Positions 47,201 through 58,285 of a stretch of DNA of 64,000 nucleotides are shown here, one piece after another (position 1 is the stretch's first letter; each line of letters opens with the position of its first letter). The DNA comes from Siderastrea siderea (taxonomy: Eukaryota > Cnidaria > Anthozoa > Scleractinia > Rhizangiidae): the NCBI GenBank assembly GCA_964030785.1, contig OZ034969.1, positions 32,041,601-32,105,600 of the forward strand. The letters run 5' to 3'. The translations under genes were made by a program, and so were the position numbers. The notes beneath the pieces were generated by a model. That model did not search any database. It saw only the letters and a program-made list of their open reading frames with translations, and was not told the origin of the DNA.

Positions 47201-50200
47201 GTCTGCAGTCTGCATTTTGTACTGACCGAAATTGAAACTAGAAACCATAGTTAAGAAAATTATCGACATGAGGGAAAGTTTCATTAACACCAACAAGGAA
47301 AAGACTAAACGTCTTCGTTTGCCAACGGGCGAGTCTCCTCAGCCGAAAAAGACTTGTGTTCAAGGCCAAAGGGAGACAGTGGTCAAACGCGGCTTGACGT
47401 TTTCAAATTCAGAGAAAGAGAATTCATCGCACAACGACGTTGCTCCTGTCGAGAAAGAAAAAAAAAAGGCTGGCATTCCATCCAATCCAAGAACAAACAA
47501 CCAGTTACATGGAATGGGAGAGGATAATACTGACAATATCATAAGAAGCTACCCCGTTTATCGTTCAATAAATGAACGATTCGGTCAGCTGTCGCAGCCA
47601 CTTCCTCATCGACAATTGTTTCCTTTTTATCGAGTCTTTCAGCCACCTCTTCTACCCTTACCTACTCAATTTATGAATCTTCGCCCCCAGCCAGTCGTGA
47701 AACGTTTGTCTGTACTAACTGAGTACACGACAGGATTCACAGAAACAAAAGAAATAGCTGCGTCTCGACAAAGTATTGCTTTAACACTTGCGAAGGGATC
47801 AGATGAAGATGTTGCCAAAGTAGTCATGGGAAACGATGCTGTCAAAAGATCTTGCATCGCAAATATTTTGAATGAACTGAGTGATCAATGCTCTGAATTG
47901 TGCCGCCTAAACAATTCTTCGATGCTGAGATCAAAAACTGTTCGTGACATTGTGAGTTTCAAATTTGGCGATTTTGTAAACAAAGAGTTAAAAGAACGCG
48001 CAAGCCTTCTGTATCAGTTTTTGTTCACCGTGGCTTGTTCTAAGGCCAGTTCAAGGAATACAGTCAAGACACCAGAGAAAAAGATCCTGGCAATGGCAAT
48101 GGCTGCTGGAATTCTCCTTAAAGCCCGAAACAAAGATATGTGTATGGTTCAAGTGGTAACATCTTTACTACTTCACAGTGGTGGCTTGTCTGAAATGGTG
48201 GGTAACAAGCTTAACATATACTTATTGTGGTTCAATTTTTATTTTCCTTTGTTTGTGTGTATGGTAATTTATGATAGTGAGTTAAAAACAAAGGAAAATA
48301 AAATCTGAACCAAGGATAAAATTGAACCGCAACATACACACATACATCTTTATTGCCCCGCAGGGATTTTGCCAATAAATACGTTCAGAAAAATTCTTAA
48401 CAGCGGGGGCAGCTGTAGTGTCAACTATTACTAGTTTGGTAATACAATTGCTATTGTGGACCTGCAATATCAAATAACGATACAAATGTTAAAAGTATGT
48501 TAAAAATTATAGAATCAGCATACAAGAATGATTTCTGACTAATTTGTCATAAATTTGGGGACAGAAGTAGGTGGCCTTATAGGGAGGTAGCTGAAGGTTT
48601 ACACAAGAGTGTATCCTGCAGGACAAACGTAAGTAGCCGTCGTGGAAAGGTGGCCGTTAGTAGAGGTTTAACTGTACTTTGTTAAACCATATTACATTTG
48701 CCCTTGCAGGGATTTGCCAGATTGAACAAGTTAGAAGCTTGCTTGTCTCATACTTCAACCATAAGATATCATAGCCTCATGGCAGAAGACTTTGATGCGG
48801 ATGTTAAGAAGTGGATTGAGAGTCCTCAAGACAAACATCTTGTTAAAATAGTTGGTGACAATATCGACACTAGTATAAAGAGGAGGGACCAAAGGAAAGA
48901 CAACCCCAACACAGATTTTCATTGGTGAGTCCTTTGTTTCTTAACACTTCATATTAAAAAAATGCAAATAACAACAACATATGAGAATCATTACTGTACA
49001 AACTGATAGGTAATTTGCTATCAATATAAATTACTATTAAAAAAATAATTTTCCAAAATATTAATATTACTTTATATCAATGTGTATAATTTTTTGTGAG
49101 TTAGAGAAAGGCTTGTACACAGATGAGTAAAATAGTGTGAGAGACAATGATGTTTTAAAATGTTGTTCTTTGGCAATCTTGCAGGTTTCTTAGCATGGCA
49201 TTCAAAGGAAGAATTTCCTTTGCCAACTTACCAAATGAAAGACCTACCCATGACATACAAAGATTCCCACTGACAGAGTTGTTGCTCTCACCTGCAGAGG
49301 TTCTCGTGCTTAAACAGCATTATAGCATACTATTACTCAGAGTGTTGTGCAGCAACATTTCATTTCTCAAGCCTTTTAGGAAATTTGTCCCTAATCACAT
49401 TCTCCATGAATATTCTGTTGAAATGAACCAGAAGTCAGAGGAGCGCTCTCTTGGATTAATCTTTGAAAATGAAAACACTACAGATGGCATGGCTAAAATT
49501 CTTGAAAGTCTCCATGGGTATGTACCAGATGGTGTTGCCAAGGTTACCGTAGTATTTGGTGGAGATCAGCTAACTTGTGAGAGAGCAACAGGAGTCCAAA
49601 GGTTGAGACAAACAGGAAGAACAAAGTCTGAGAGGTTAGATGGATTCCTACCAACAGCAGAGAGTTGGCATGCTAAAATGTGCTTGATGACGGTGAGCAG
49701 AATGTTTATTATTCAATGCATATAAGAGAAACCCTTTCAAGGAACTAGTTTGATGAAGTTCAGTCCCCTCCTATACCTTAACCCTCTAACCCCAAACATA
49801 CTCTCTGACTCTTATTCTTTGACATTATTCCTTTGACTCCAGTTAATATGTGTACTATATGCTCACAGTGTAAGGGGATTTCTTCCAAGTATTAATATGT
49901 TATTCTACAGGTGATTTTTAAAGTTCTTTGGAATGAAAAGAGTGCAAAGGATATTGGTACATTGTATCAGTTACGTTGTGCTACATCCCGAACAAATGTC
50001 AGTGGAGATGTGAAACATGAAATGAACTGGGTAATGATTTTTTTTATTCATACTCTGTTTTCCCTGTTTGTGCAACTGTTATAAAAAGGTAATGTGTTGG
50101 AACTAAGTTCTAAATGAAAATGAACAGAATTGTTACAGGAGAAAATTAATGTACATGTAAGTATAATTTGGAAGTAGAGCCTTTCATGGTATCATGTGCA

Positions 50201-53200
50201 TATGTAACAATATTTAATTAGTGAAAACTTTTCTTGTATAATGTTATTTTATAAAGTTGTAGAAGAGTTGATATCATGTAAAACAAAAATGCAATCAGAA
50301 AATTTCAAATTCCAGTGCACCTGTGAACATCTAAATGCAGTAAATGCCTAAAATGTGTGCAATTCCAAAATTTAATTTGCATGTTTTTCATACTATTTCA
50401 GGCTAGGGATTTGATGGTTGATGCCACTGATGCACACTGTATATCTGCAGCCATTAAGTACTTTGGTCTACAAAGCCAAGATGATGACCCAAACAAAAAC
50501 TTACCACCTTCCCAGCAAGCAAATGCTAAAGTGAAAAAGGAATGGCTGTACCAAAGTGCTAATGCCATATTAGACAGCTATGTGATGGCAGACATTCGCG
50601 AAATTCACTATAATGTTGAAGGTAAAAAGAAAGGGATTCCCATGACATTAATAATTTATGATTTAATTAACGAATATAAGCATTTAAGTTTTTCAAGTAT
50701 TACAGGGATTTTAAAATGAGACATCATGACATTTAAGCATATCATCTCTAGCAGCTTATCAGAAGTCACTTGGGATTTTATTCCAGGCACCCCTTCATTA
50801 TAGCAAATGCTTTCTTCATATCTTTATCATCATCATCATCATCCTCATAATAATTAAAAACAATATTATAATTATAATAAGAACCTTCCCAGAATGCTTT
50901 GCACCAGAAAAATTTCAATGCAAAATAACTTAGTTAATTTGTGGTCGAAGAGAATGCTGTACCATGTGTTATTTACAACTTCGTGAAAGTTATCCCTCCT
51001 ATTAACGTTAGGGTGATGACGTCATTATTCACGTGACTATGGCAAAAATATGTTTTAGCTCACTGCAAGAACAGGCCTCCATCAATTCAAAAGCAGATAA
51101 CGTGCCCTGATAGACATTGGAATGGGCAATATGGAAATTGCCACTTGACATCTGGCATTTGAAAGTTAAGGTGGCTCTGTACAGGAGCATTTCCCAGGGG
51201 ACTGGTAAGGAGTCAGTAACTATGGTAGTTTAAGGCGGAGAGAAACAAAGCTTGGCTGGTTAATAGTACTTCGCATGAAAGTAACGACCATGATATGCTC
51301 ACTGTTGTGACGTCATTGGTCACGTGACCAGAGCGCACAGAAAATTCAAACCACTTTAAAACTGCTTTAAGCTCAATGAATTCGTAATTTCTCACAGTAA
51401 TATCGCAGAAAAAATTGGAAGTTATTCAAAAACGTCCATTATTATTTTTCCTTTTGAAAAAAGCACAATGAAAAATGAACCTTAAACTTTTGATAATCCC
51501 CTGTTTTGTGAGGTTTTAATATAAATGTAAAAACGAATCAGCATATTTGGTTTCAAACTATGCTCTTTCTAACTATGTTAACAGTTTTTTTAAAAAAATT
51601 CGTTTTCATAGAGCTTAGGGATGTGAATTTGCGGGCACGCGGAGTACTGGGCACCAATGTCACGGATTGCTCAGGAAGACTGGTGCACTTTTTAGGCGCG
51701 GCGGCATAGCTAGCGACAAAAGCTGAAAAATGGGGTGAAAAGGTGTTTTGCTAGCTTTCTGTCGGTCCATTTCTGCTAAAGAATTGTTATGGTTTCTCCG
51801 AAAGAGGACAGCGCTTCATTTCTCGCTGCATTGCTCATGTCAGGTACGTGTAATTATAGCTTTTTATTGTCTTCGGTAAACAGCTTAATATATTAGCAGG
51901 GCTTTACCGATCGATCATTTTTGTTTAATGTTTCATATTTATCGTTAGTCCAGTGCTTAAATAATTTGCCATTTTCGTTCCGGTAGCAAAAAGCCGAAAG
52001 ATAGACACGTAGGTTGGTAGCTAAAGTTTATTAAGTTTCGTAAGTCTTTAAATAAACGTCATATGAAGTGATGTAGTTTTTGTACACTCGTCTGTGAATC
52101 GTACATGTATGTTATTTGTTGGCCCAGTAAAAGTGTAGCATCGCATCCCGGCTTTATGTTTTCAGTAACTTTAATTACAGCGTTGCTGTTAAAATTAATG
52201 TTTCAAACAGCTATTGCTTAAAGCAAGAAGGTCAGGCTATTCTCCTAATGTTGATACTGGCAGATAAGCTTAAATTCTTTTGTGTAGCATCATTCAAGCT
52301 TACGTGTTGTAAACATCTCATACTAACAACATAACATAACATAACACATAACATACTTTATTTTATCTCCATCTCCATTTGTTTATTAGCTGGGCTTTTC
52401 TTCACTGCTTGCAAATTATTTATACACATCTAATGACTCACGAATGTTTCTTAGATCAAGTAAGGTTCAAAGCTATAGTTGGCATGATTTGATGACAAAC
52501 AACAAATTTAAATTTCGAATTAGGTACATGTAAGACTTTTATTAAAAGTTATGTGTTGATCACTTTTGGGAAAATATGCTTAAGATAATCGAGTTCAAAG
52601 CAGGTGAATGTAATTGTTTTGTACATCTCGTTCTCTACTTTTACTGATTAAGTTTTTCCATAATTTGCAGGGTAAAAAATTAACTTCAGTGCTTGAATCA
52701 TTGAATTGCAACTCGGGCCAGTATCCTTGAATTCCAACCTCGTCCCCAGGGTCTTTTCATTCGCTCGCTTAGTATAGTGGACCAGGCCATTTAGATAAAG
52801 TGGCTTTCAAAATCCTCTAGTCTAAATCAAAAAATTTAAAACCATATTTACTTGAATAGACCCCTCCCAACCTGGGTGAGAAGTAAGTCTTTTATCCAGG
52901 GATTTCGCCAATAATCATGTGGAAAAAGTACCACATACTGTAGAACTCTAAGTAAAAACAAACCTCAACTTTTAGTGGCCCTGGTCAGTTTTAAATTGCT
53001 ACTGGCAACCAGGAGACTGTCAATTTTTAGCCCTGAAGTTGTTGTTTTCACTGATCCTTTTTTTTATCTATACTAGGCATGGTATATGTCAGCAGTGATC
53101 AGTGATGCAGCTTTTCTTACAGTGAAGGTATGCACATGGAAGATATCAATCACATAATTATCCCAGCTTACGTACTATCTTACTGTTCAGTAAAATGAAC

Positions 53201-55540
53201 TAGGTCAAATGTAATGATCGGTTTAATTTGGGTTCGGTAGTTGAACACAATTAAACCAATAATATGCATACAGCAGTGTTTGATTCCAATTTCTGAACCC
53301 AGTCAAACATAATTGAGCACAGTTAAACAGTTTAAAATCATTCAAATATACCAGAGATTTAAACCATCTGCCTTTAAGTGTGTGAGAACAAGCACAAATT
53401 TCTTTAGTGTGGAATTTGAACATCATCTGTTTTATATTGTCGTGTAAACACATAGAAGACTGGGTGGCTAAAACAGCCTTTTCGGAAAAAGAAAATTTGG
53501 CAATCCTAATACTCACAAAGGCAAATAAAAGTTGAACCAAGGAAAAAATTAAATCACAACATTTACATGAGTGTTCCATCAAGACTTCCATTGGGGTAGG
53601 TGATGAAAACCTTATACCCACTTAAGTTACAAAATCCATTTTTCATGGTCAGTGATGTAAGATTTATTCTTGATGGTTAAAGGGTTAAAACTTAATGCAG
53701 AATGAATCAAACAGTTATACCATGTATGGGTTTCTGTACCACAGTGATTATTGTGACCCAGTACCACTACTGGGGCAAGCTCACACAGGTATGACTTGTA
53801 CAGTTATGAAATGTTGTGCTGTAATCATTAAATAAATACAGAGAAACAAGAGGAAATCGGGAGGAACTTGTACCAGAATGAAAATCATGCTTGTATTATG
53901 AAAACACCCCCTTAGCCTAAAGTCGAGCAGCTCTCAAGAATGTTTAACAACATCCTCAGAGACCCAGGGGCAGTAACGCCCTGATTTCATGAGACCGGTA
54001 CAAACTCAGACTGGTACAATTTTGTTTACATGAGACCGGTCTAAAAGTCAGACTGGCATTAAGTGTTTACCTGAGACCAATCTAAACTATGTTTGTGTTA
54101 ATATGGTCTGCAACCATCCCATCCTTAAAAATCCACTTTATCTATTATCCAACAGCTTGGAATGTTCCAACGCCACTTATTAAACGTGCATACCCAAAAC
54201 AAACATCTCAGACCAATTGGAACCATGTTCATGCTTAAGTGGCTCCCCGGTCTGATTTCAAACCGTTCTGAGTCATTCATATTGGTTCAGCAGCAGTGAT
54301 GAGCTAAACCAGCCTAAGGCCCTGTTTACATGAGTGACTTTATCCCGGGATGACTTTTATCTCCTCCGAGGGTGACTTTCATTGCGGTGTCTGGTCATTT
54401 ACCTGTAAATGTTTACATGATTTGGAGCTGAAATGTGTTCACCCTGGGACGATTTCATCCCGGTCTTCAGCACGGGGATGAAATCGTCCTGGGGTAAACA
54501 CCATTTCAGCTCCAAACCATGTAAAAACTTACAGGTAAATGACCAGACACCGATATGAAAGTCATCTCGGGATGAAATCACTCATGTAAACACAGCCTAA
54601 AATGATAATTATTTTATACTAGCTTCATGTCTCGTACGTTTTGTGTAAACAGAGGTAAGCATTTGGAGTCGATCTGAAGTCGTACCGGCCCAAGTTGGTA
54701 CCATTCTCATAGACTACGAGCAGTCTCTCATTTTTCTCTGGCGCGTGCACACTGACTGTTTTACTATTGGTAATTGTGATAATTAAAATCTGCTTTGCTT
54801 TTCTTACAGGTTTTTATTCCATCAACCTGATGTCAGGAAAATATGGCAGTTTATTGTAAGGGTTTGGTTAAGAAATTTGTACTTTTAGCTATATTCCCAG
54901 ACACACTTTATCAATTCAAATAAAAAATTTGAAGAGCAGTTTTGAAATAAGGTTATATATTTTTTTGTCTTTTTCTGCTTAACATTTTGATGTCATTGAT
55001 TAGTTTGACTGACCCCTCAGTACTACTAAGTGGATGATGTATGAAAATGGAATGAATCCTGGAGTACCTTTTAGGGCTCTACTTCAAAATATCTGATGAG
55101 CACACCCTGCCCCATATCTTTTTTGGGGGGAGTATCCCCCCCAACTACTATCCCAGGAATGAAGAGTCAGACCTATTTGATTGAATTCTCTTTATGGGGA
55201 AGACTATATCGATTGACTGATTCACCAGTCTGATCCATTTTTGTCAGTTCATTGCCTATTAGGTTTCAGACTATTCTGAAATGATTTAGGAAGAGGCTAT
55301 TCCTTTTGTTTTTCTTTGTTACCAGATTATGGCAATCAGTAACAATGCTTATTGGTGACAAATTATCAAACCAAAAACAACTAAAGTCTCAAGATCTACT
55401 GCCATCACGGTCAGGGTAGTAAGAGAGTGAGTCATAATCTGTGCATCAAATAAAGTCACTAGTCATTACTGGACCATTTGTTATTCGCATTGGCAACACT
55501 GAAGTCACAGATTGATTGATTTATTGATTTATGGATTGAC

Positions 55541-55577
<37 letters not shown>

Positions 55578-56338
55578 TTTTAATTGGCTGATTGACTGAT
55601 TTATCAGCCAGTTGGTTGAGTGGTTGATTGATTGACTGATTGGTACTTAAAATAGATGAATGAATTGATTCACCTGAATTACATGTAAGTAATTACATGC
55701 ATAATGCTGCACTTCTTCGCATCTTCCTCTGGCAGTAAAATAATACCTGGCATCAGTCGAAACATAAAATAATTTTCAAGCCCCAATGTCATGACATAAT
55801 TGTAAGCAAATAATTTATTTGTAATTAGCAAGTAGTAGGTAAGAAGGCGTATTAGAGAGCAGGACTATTAGACCTTTTACAGTAATTTAAATTATATTTC
55901 ATATTAACTCCAGTAAGCTACTCCTTCTGAGTAACTACACTATTGGACAGTCAAGAAAGAAAGCAATGCTCTGGGTTGTTTTAGGGTTCACTACTTCCTA
56001 CTATTAATTAAACTTCCCGGGGAATTAATACAAGTAAATAAGGTACATCATCATCATCATCATCATCATCATCATTCAACTACAGCGTCATTTTACCATA
56101 TAAGGAGACAAATATGAGTATGAGAGCATCTTACACTGTAGAAAACGTATTGCACTATAGTATCCCGGTTTCAAATCACTTATTGAATAAAGCATTTACA
56201 ATTTTGCTTAGATATTTAAGTTTATATTACCTACAACAGAGGCTTATTTAAAATTTATGAAACACTGGTTCTAATTTGATGAGAGGTGTATTACTTATGA
56301 TTAACTAATAATTATAATATTGTTTTCCGGTCTCACTT

Positions 56339-56383
<45 letters not shown>

Positions 56384-58285
56384 GTAAGAATAATAAGAAT
56401 GGCAGTTTTAGCTAAGTAATAACACTAAGATAATTCTGTAAATTAATGTTAGAAGAAGCAAATAAGCAAATATAAAATAATAAATAAAATAAAAAAAAGA
56501 AAGTAATCACTGATTATTAAAACGAAAATTGTCTTCCTTTTTTTTCAGTCTCTTGCAATAAACAGACCAGAAGAAGTCAGTCAAGACAAAACAGAAGAAA
56601 TGATGCCTATGCTGGTAATCATTCATTAAATTTAATAGCATCCTATGAAGAAGACAAAATTATATTTGGTTAAAATCCAAGTAATGACCTAAATGGCTTC
56701 CTTGTGTCCAAATGTGAATGAAAGCTGCAACAAATGAAGTGTTGTTATAACAAGTAATATAACAAACTATAATATTTCCTTGAAAGAGTGCCGCCATTGC
56801 CGCATTTAAAAGCAATAAATAAGCACATCACCCTCCAGCAACAGCACTATGCTTATTGATTTTTTTGACATTGCTAATGCTGATTATTATTGCTGTTGTA
56901 TTTTTTTGGATCTGGAAGGAGACATAGATCTTCAAAAACTAATTTTATTGAGTCTTTCTATGCTATTTGAACAAAACAAAGGAAAAGAAAGAAATATGAG
57001 TCGAAAAATATTATTAAATAAGTGCCAGGGTGCTCTTTCGAGTAAATACGGTGTTGAGGCCCGGGGGGGGTACTCCCTTCTTATAGTGGGCTATACGGGG
57101 AGGCTCCGCCCAAAAGGGGAGTCTTTTTTAAGCTAACAGTATGTAAAAGGGTAGGGAAAATTGCCATTTTAGTATACGAAAGGGTCACAAAATCAGTTGC
57201 AAAGTGGAAGAAATGGTGGCTAAAGCGAAGTATATCAAAGGGTACCACATTTTGGCAGAAGTGACTATGCAACTGAATCAGAACAACTGAAATACTATTG
57301 TTTTGGCTTATCCTTGAGGTACAAAAAAGGGGTGCAAGTTTACTCTAGGTAGATGAAAGGGGTACCATTTTGGTAAAAAATAGTATATTAAAGGGTAAGG
57401 GTTTGAACCTCTGGGCGGAGCCTCCCCCAAAGAAACTTTATTGAGTAGCCCCCTGGGTATTAAGGCCAGTTTTGATTATCCTTAGGGGTGCAATCGAGCA
57501 CTTCCTTTCTACCCTGGCTGTCTTCAGCAGACCCGACAAGTGAGGCAAGCTCTGTATCAACCTCAGATGTTGAAGAGACCTCTGAAGGAACAGAGGACTT
57601 TGTCCACAATTATGCCTGTTCATTATTGTTCCTTGGCATGCTTGTTAAGTATTATGAGGACGCCATAAAAGAAGGTGATGCGAATAGGGAGGAGAAGTTT
57701 TGGAAGATAGCCATGCTTATTTTCAAAGCAAGAATCAACAACCAATCCAACAGAGTCAAGTATGCCTTTGAGTCATTCAAGTATCTGGCCCTAACTAAGG
57801 CAGTCTTGCCTCCACAACTTGCCATGAAGCTGAAATGGGGACGGTTTGTCAATTTAAAGGGAGGAGCAAATAACATGGAATGTGACCGACGGTTGGAAAG
57901 TGAAGTGCGCAGTGTCAAAGACAAACTGGATGGAATGGGAAAAAATCTCAATCCAACAAGTGCTCAACGCAGTGCAAGATCATCAAACAACACAAACTTG
58001 CTAGTTAAGAACTTTGACAACCAATGTCAAGTTCACCCTCAAGTTTTAAGCCATAGTAAAGTGAGTAGAGAATTGGATTTACAGATAATGGTAAATGATA
58101 TTCTCCGACAAGATGTCTTTGAGTACATTCCTGGAAGGAAACATTCTGCCTTTCCAACACACACCAGGTCGCCAGTGCAAAACCTCTCTGCTAGTGCTCT
58201 GCTTAAGTGGATGAAAACACTAAGGAGAAAATTTGCCCATGGCAACCTGTCATTTCTTGCTGATGAAAATGAAGTTGGGGACTAA
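35268..58285 (+). CDS. DUF6589-like transposon protein (probable transposase), six exons, interrupted
   Basis: Proposed exons are 35268-35493 plus 47239-48197 (one exon split by the nested element), 48710-48924, 49185-49692, 49911-50030, 50402-50621 and 57486-58285. All junctions are GT-AG and the phases agree, giving about 1,015 residues. The N-terminus has paired cysteines (CKIC, then YC and CCRGC) like a zinc-binding module. The centre has GGDQLTCERA and ESWHAKM, then TLYQLRC and DATDAHCISAAIKYFGL. The last exon has GRFVNLKGGANN and a C-terminal PGRKHSAF. I recognise this as DUF6589-like, a family common in cnidarian transposon-type proteins; the catalytic role is inferred. Exon 1 is disrupted by 11.7 kb at 35494, so this copy is probably inactive. 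The final 6.9-kb intron is unusually long and may hide other exons. Confidence 0.75.
36407..37396 (+). CDS. DIRS gag-like protein
   Basis: The frame is open from 36386; the Met at 36407 ([11 protein letters not shown]) or the earlier one may be used. It encodes about 329 residues, with an acidic N-terminus ([15 protein letters not shown]) and an NLS-like KKPRIDA. A helical region follows with [38 protein letters not shown], a pattern typical of DIRS first frames in cnidarians as I recall them. It presumably packages the RNA intermediate. It lies just upstream of the RT frame. Confidence 0.8.
   Translation: [329 protein letters not shown]
37488..39677 (+). CDS. DIRS reverse transcriptase / RNase H
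   Basis: A 729-residue open frame. The RT palm is seen as FVRPKKDGSHRMILNLKNLN, then MASVDLKDAYYSVPI and the YIDD catalytic box at about residue 250, then LGFVLDS. RNase H follows (MSTDASSTGWG, with NYLELLAISLAL and MVDNMTAL). The C-terminal part (IDLFASRINHQ, WHPDPGAVAIDAF) is the DIRS-type extension. A methyltransferase-like role has been proposed for part of this region in some DIRS elements, but I cannot confirm it here. The 3' end overlaps the recombinase frame by about 430 bp in another frame. Confidence 0.9.
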   Translation: METPENLEEKGGHQQEINTADDIMTKLHTLQVTQFEGFIPTLIAYLVTQTCCFKSSRLAQFVHCWQRITSDTEILQMVSGQYIEFDTKPCQTRPPAVKCFSAEENAIISREVANLLKKAVVVETSHEPGEFISSVFVRPKKDGSHRMILNLKNLNKHVQYNHFKMDTLQSVISLITPNCYMASVDLKDAYYSVPIAVSNQKYLKFKGGGKLYQFTCFPNGLAFCPRKFTKLMKPAYSVLRQLRHINSPYIDDSYLQGGSYEECLANVLDTVKMFLSLGFILHPQKSVFIPTQKLVFLGFVLDSVQMKIYLTNEKVDKLKSICTKLIKAKETTIREVSRALGYMVSSFPGVMYGPLYFRQLEREKTLALRYSKGDYDACMVVSDKAGSELLWWNTHLEASYNIISHGEPTVVMSTDASSTGWGCALHDTSTGGHWTAEEARNHINYLELLAISLALKSFSSIINGQHVKVMVDNMTALSDVNHMGTSSSEKRNDLVKEIWLWCAQRNIWLTAVHIPGVENVEADKQSRRSHSQLEWTLDRTIFRDCIIAAKVEPNIDLFASRINHQLQPYVSWHPDPGAVAIDAFHLSWKQYVPYMFPPFSLISRVLQKIQQEKVQGIIIVPKWPTQTWWPVLMRMLVDNPVLLPKRKKLLFLPSSPEKIHPLYPKLELLMCHLSGDHLKAKEFRQKLPESLCSPGDRAPQPSTKLTTRSGNHSAVDGKLIPFRPLYRMA
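39248..40477 (+). CDS. DIRS tyrosine recombinase
   Basis: A phage-integrase-family recombinase that takes the place of an integrase in DIRS elements. The catalytic set is present: Arg in SGQRVQTL (about residue 241), HSTR (about 351), Trp in AAGWSS and Tyr in ARFYDK (about 388). The N-terminal SAM-like core-binding part is seen as TKYQTYYKKWESFC. The true start is probably downstream of the first Met, because the first ~100 codons overlap the RT frame. It would integrate a circular intermediate without a target duplication. Confidence 0.9.
   Translation: MEAICALHVPSIFSYLQSIAEDPTGEGSGNYHCAEMANTNVVACLDENAGRQSSTTTQKKETAVSSEQSRKDSPSISKTGAADVPLVWRSLESQGISTEASRIIVQSWRSGTTTKYQTYYKKWESFCCRRKINPLQATLQDGINFLGDLFATGVGYSCINTARSALSSIIVLPGSVHFGSHPLVTRFVKGVFESRPSLPRYKEIWDVNSVLKVLATWTLGVDLSLRDMSWKLTMLLALLSGQRVQTLKALTLTSMTLTANKCVFTIETPLKTTRPGKHLGRIEFLAYEPDRNLCVVQHLQAYIDRTSHLRGETDQLLIGYQKPHKPVSTDTIARWIKNAMGKAGIDTSVDKAHSTRAAATSAAKGKQVPIDTILSAAGWSSESTFARFYDKPIQDTAANFGHELLHSSR
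40660..40966. repeat. DIRS internal complementary region and right inverted terminal repeat
   Basis: Block one (about 40665-40715) is the complement of the left end (tcacgtgactccttagcgac). Block two (about 40716-40795) is the complement of the right end (ctggagctaaggagtcagg). The right terminal repeat itself follows at about 40850-40966. The three copies differ slightly, so they have aged a little since insertion. Confidence 0.85.
40967..46741. other. Interior of the 11.7-kb element, no gene recognised
   Basis: Beyond the DIRS element the sequence holds one arm of the inner inverted pair (41153-41330). A probable MITE lies at about 42375-42603, with imperfect inverted ends around gggcgggggagaac and gaggcgggggta, and there are scattered short open frames. 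None of these frames (for example 42769-43149 or 44872-45060, minus strand) shows a family that I know. The region could be captured host DNA. Confidence 0.45.
47239..48197 (+). CDS. Exon 1, continuation of the DUF6589-like gene
   Basis: Right of the nested element the reading frame resumes in phase after the 10-bp duplication. The Met at 47232 is not the real start; it overlaps the duplication. The segment is Lys/Ser-rich (ESPQPKKTC, EKENSSHND), then Pro-rich (LPLPTQF), then a helical region with SEDQ-type polar residues and AMAAGILLKARNKDMCMVQ. The donor is chosen as ATG|GTGGGT so that phase 0 matches the next exon (GFARLNKLE). Confidence 0.75.
48710..50621 (+). CDS. Exons 2-5 of the DUF6589-like gene
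   Basis: Exon 2 (48710-48924) encodes DFDADVKKWIESPQDKH and ends in phase 2 before GTGAGT. Exon 3 (49185-49692) opens FLSMAFKGRISFANLP and carries the GGDQLTCERATG block expected for the catalytic core. Exon 4 (49911-50030) encodes VLWNEKSAKDIGTLYQLRC. Exon 5 (50402-50621) encodes DATDAHCISAAIKYFGL and VKKEWLYQSANAILDSYV. The introns are short (about 220-370 bp) and AT-rich. Confidence 0.75.
54318..54597. mobile_element. 280-bp foldback MITE, Harbinger/Tourist-like
   Basis: The arms of about 135 bp are inverted nearly end to end, starting GGCCCTGTTTACATGAGTGA at the left. A 3-bp TAA flanks each end (54315-54317 and 54598-54600). Three-base TWA targets with GGCCCTGTTTA-type ends fit PIF/Harbinger MITEs. 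It lies in the long intron. Confidence 0.75.
57059..57460. mobile_element. ~400-bp inverted-repeat MITE just upstream of the last exon
   Basis: The ends (CCCGGGGGGGTACTC at the left; gagtagccccctggg at the right) are inverted, followed by the inner pair GGAGGCTCCGCCC and GGGCGGAGCCTCC. The motif aaagggtac/aaagggta recurs inside. It belongs to a widespread repeat also seen in part at about 21815. It sits 25 bp from the acceptor of the last exon. Confidence 0.7.
57486..58285 (+). CDS. Last exon of the DUF6589-like gene
   Basis: The acceptor ccttag precedes GGGTGC. Joining to exon 5 in phase 1 keeps the frame. The exon encodes an acidic Ser/Thr-rich linker, then a helical segment (FLGMLVKYYEDAIKEG, KFWKIAMLIFKARINNQSN), GRFVNLKGGANN and a basic C-terminus ending NEVGD. 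It ends 606 bp before the convergent RecQ gene. Confidence 0.75.

Larger units (their letters stand above)
35494..47228. mobile_element. 11,735-bp nested inverted-repeat element with ACTGCAG tandem ends
   Basis: It is flanked by the 10-bp duplication AAATTGAAAC (35484-35493 and 47229-47238), inside exon 1 of the DUF6589-like gene. The arms begin CGGTCAGTACAAAATGCAG, contain a variable number of actgcag units and tacaaaatgcag blocks, and run inverted for about 270 bp (35494-35760 and 46964-47228). A further inverted pair lies at 41153-41330 and 46742-46920. With the internal DIRS element removed it is about 7 kb. I find no transposase gene, so it is non-autonomous. It shares the 11-mer TTGTCACGCAA with the outer transposon's terminal repeats. 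Confidence 0.8.
50622..57485. other. Long last intron of the DUF6589-like gene
   Basis: This 6.9-kb interval holds a foldback MITE (54318-54597), a second MITE (57059-57460) and microsatellites at 52320-52350 (ACATA), 55530-55575 (GATT), 56048-56077 (ATC) and 56341-56384 (AAT). It also contains AG...GT-bounded open stretches that look like exons: 51788-51841 (starts MVSPKEDSASF), about 53077-53130, about 54812-54856 (FLFHQPDVRKIWQF) and about 56550-56611 (LAINRPEEVSQDK). The last two join in phase, but I cannot build a complete extra gene. Confidence 0.4.

Noticed and set aside
47232..48308. A separate gene starting with Met at 47232
   Set aside because: This Met overlaps the target duplication and the frame is the continuation of exon 1. 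The end at 48308 is intron read-through past the donor at 48197.
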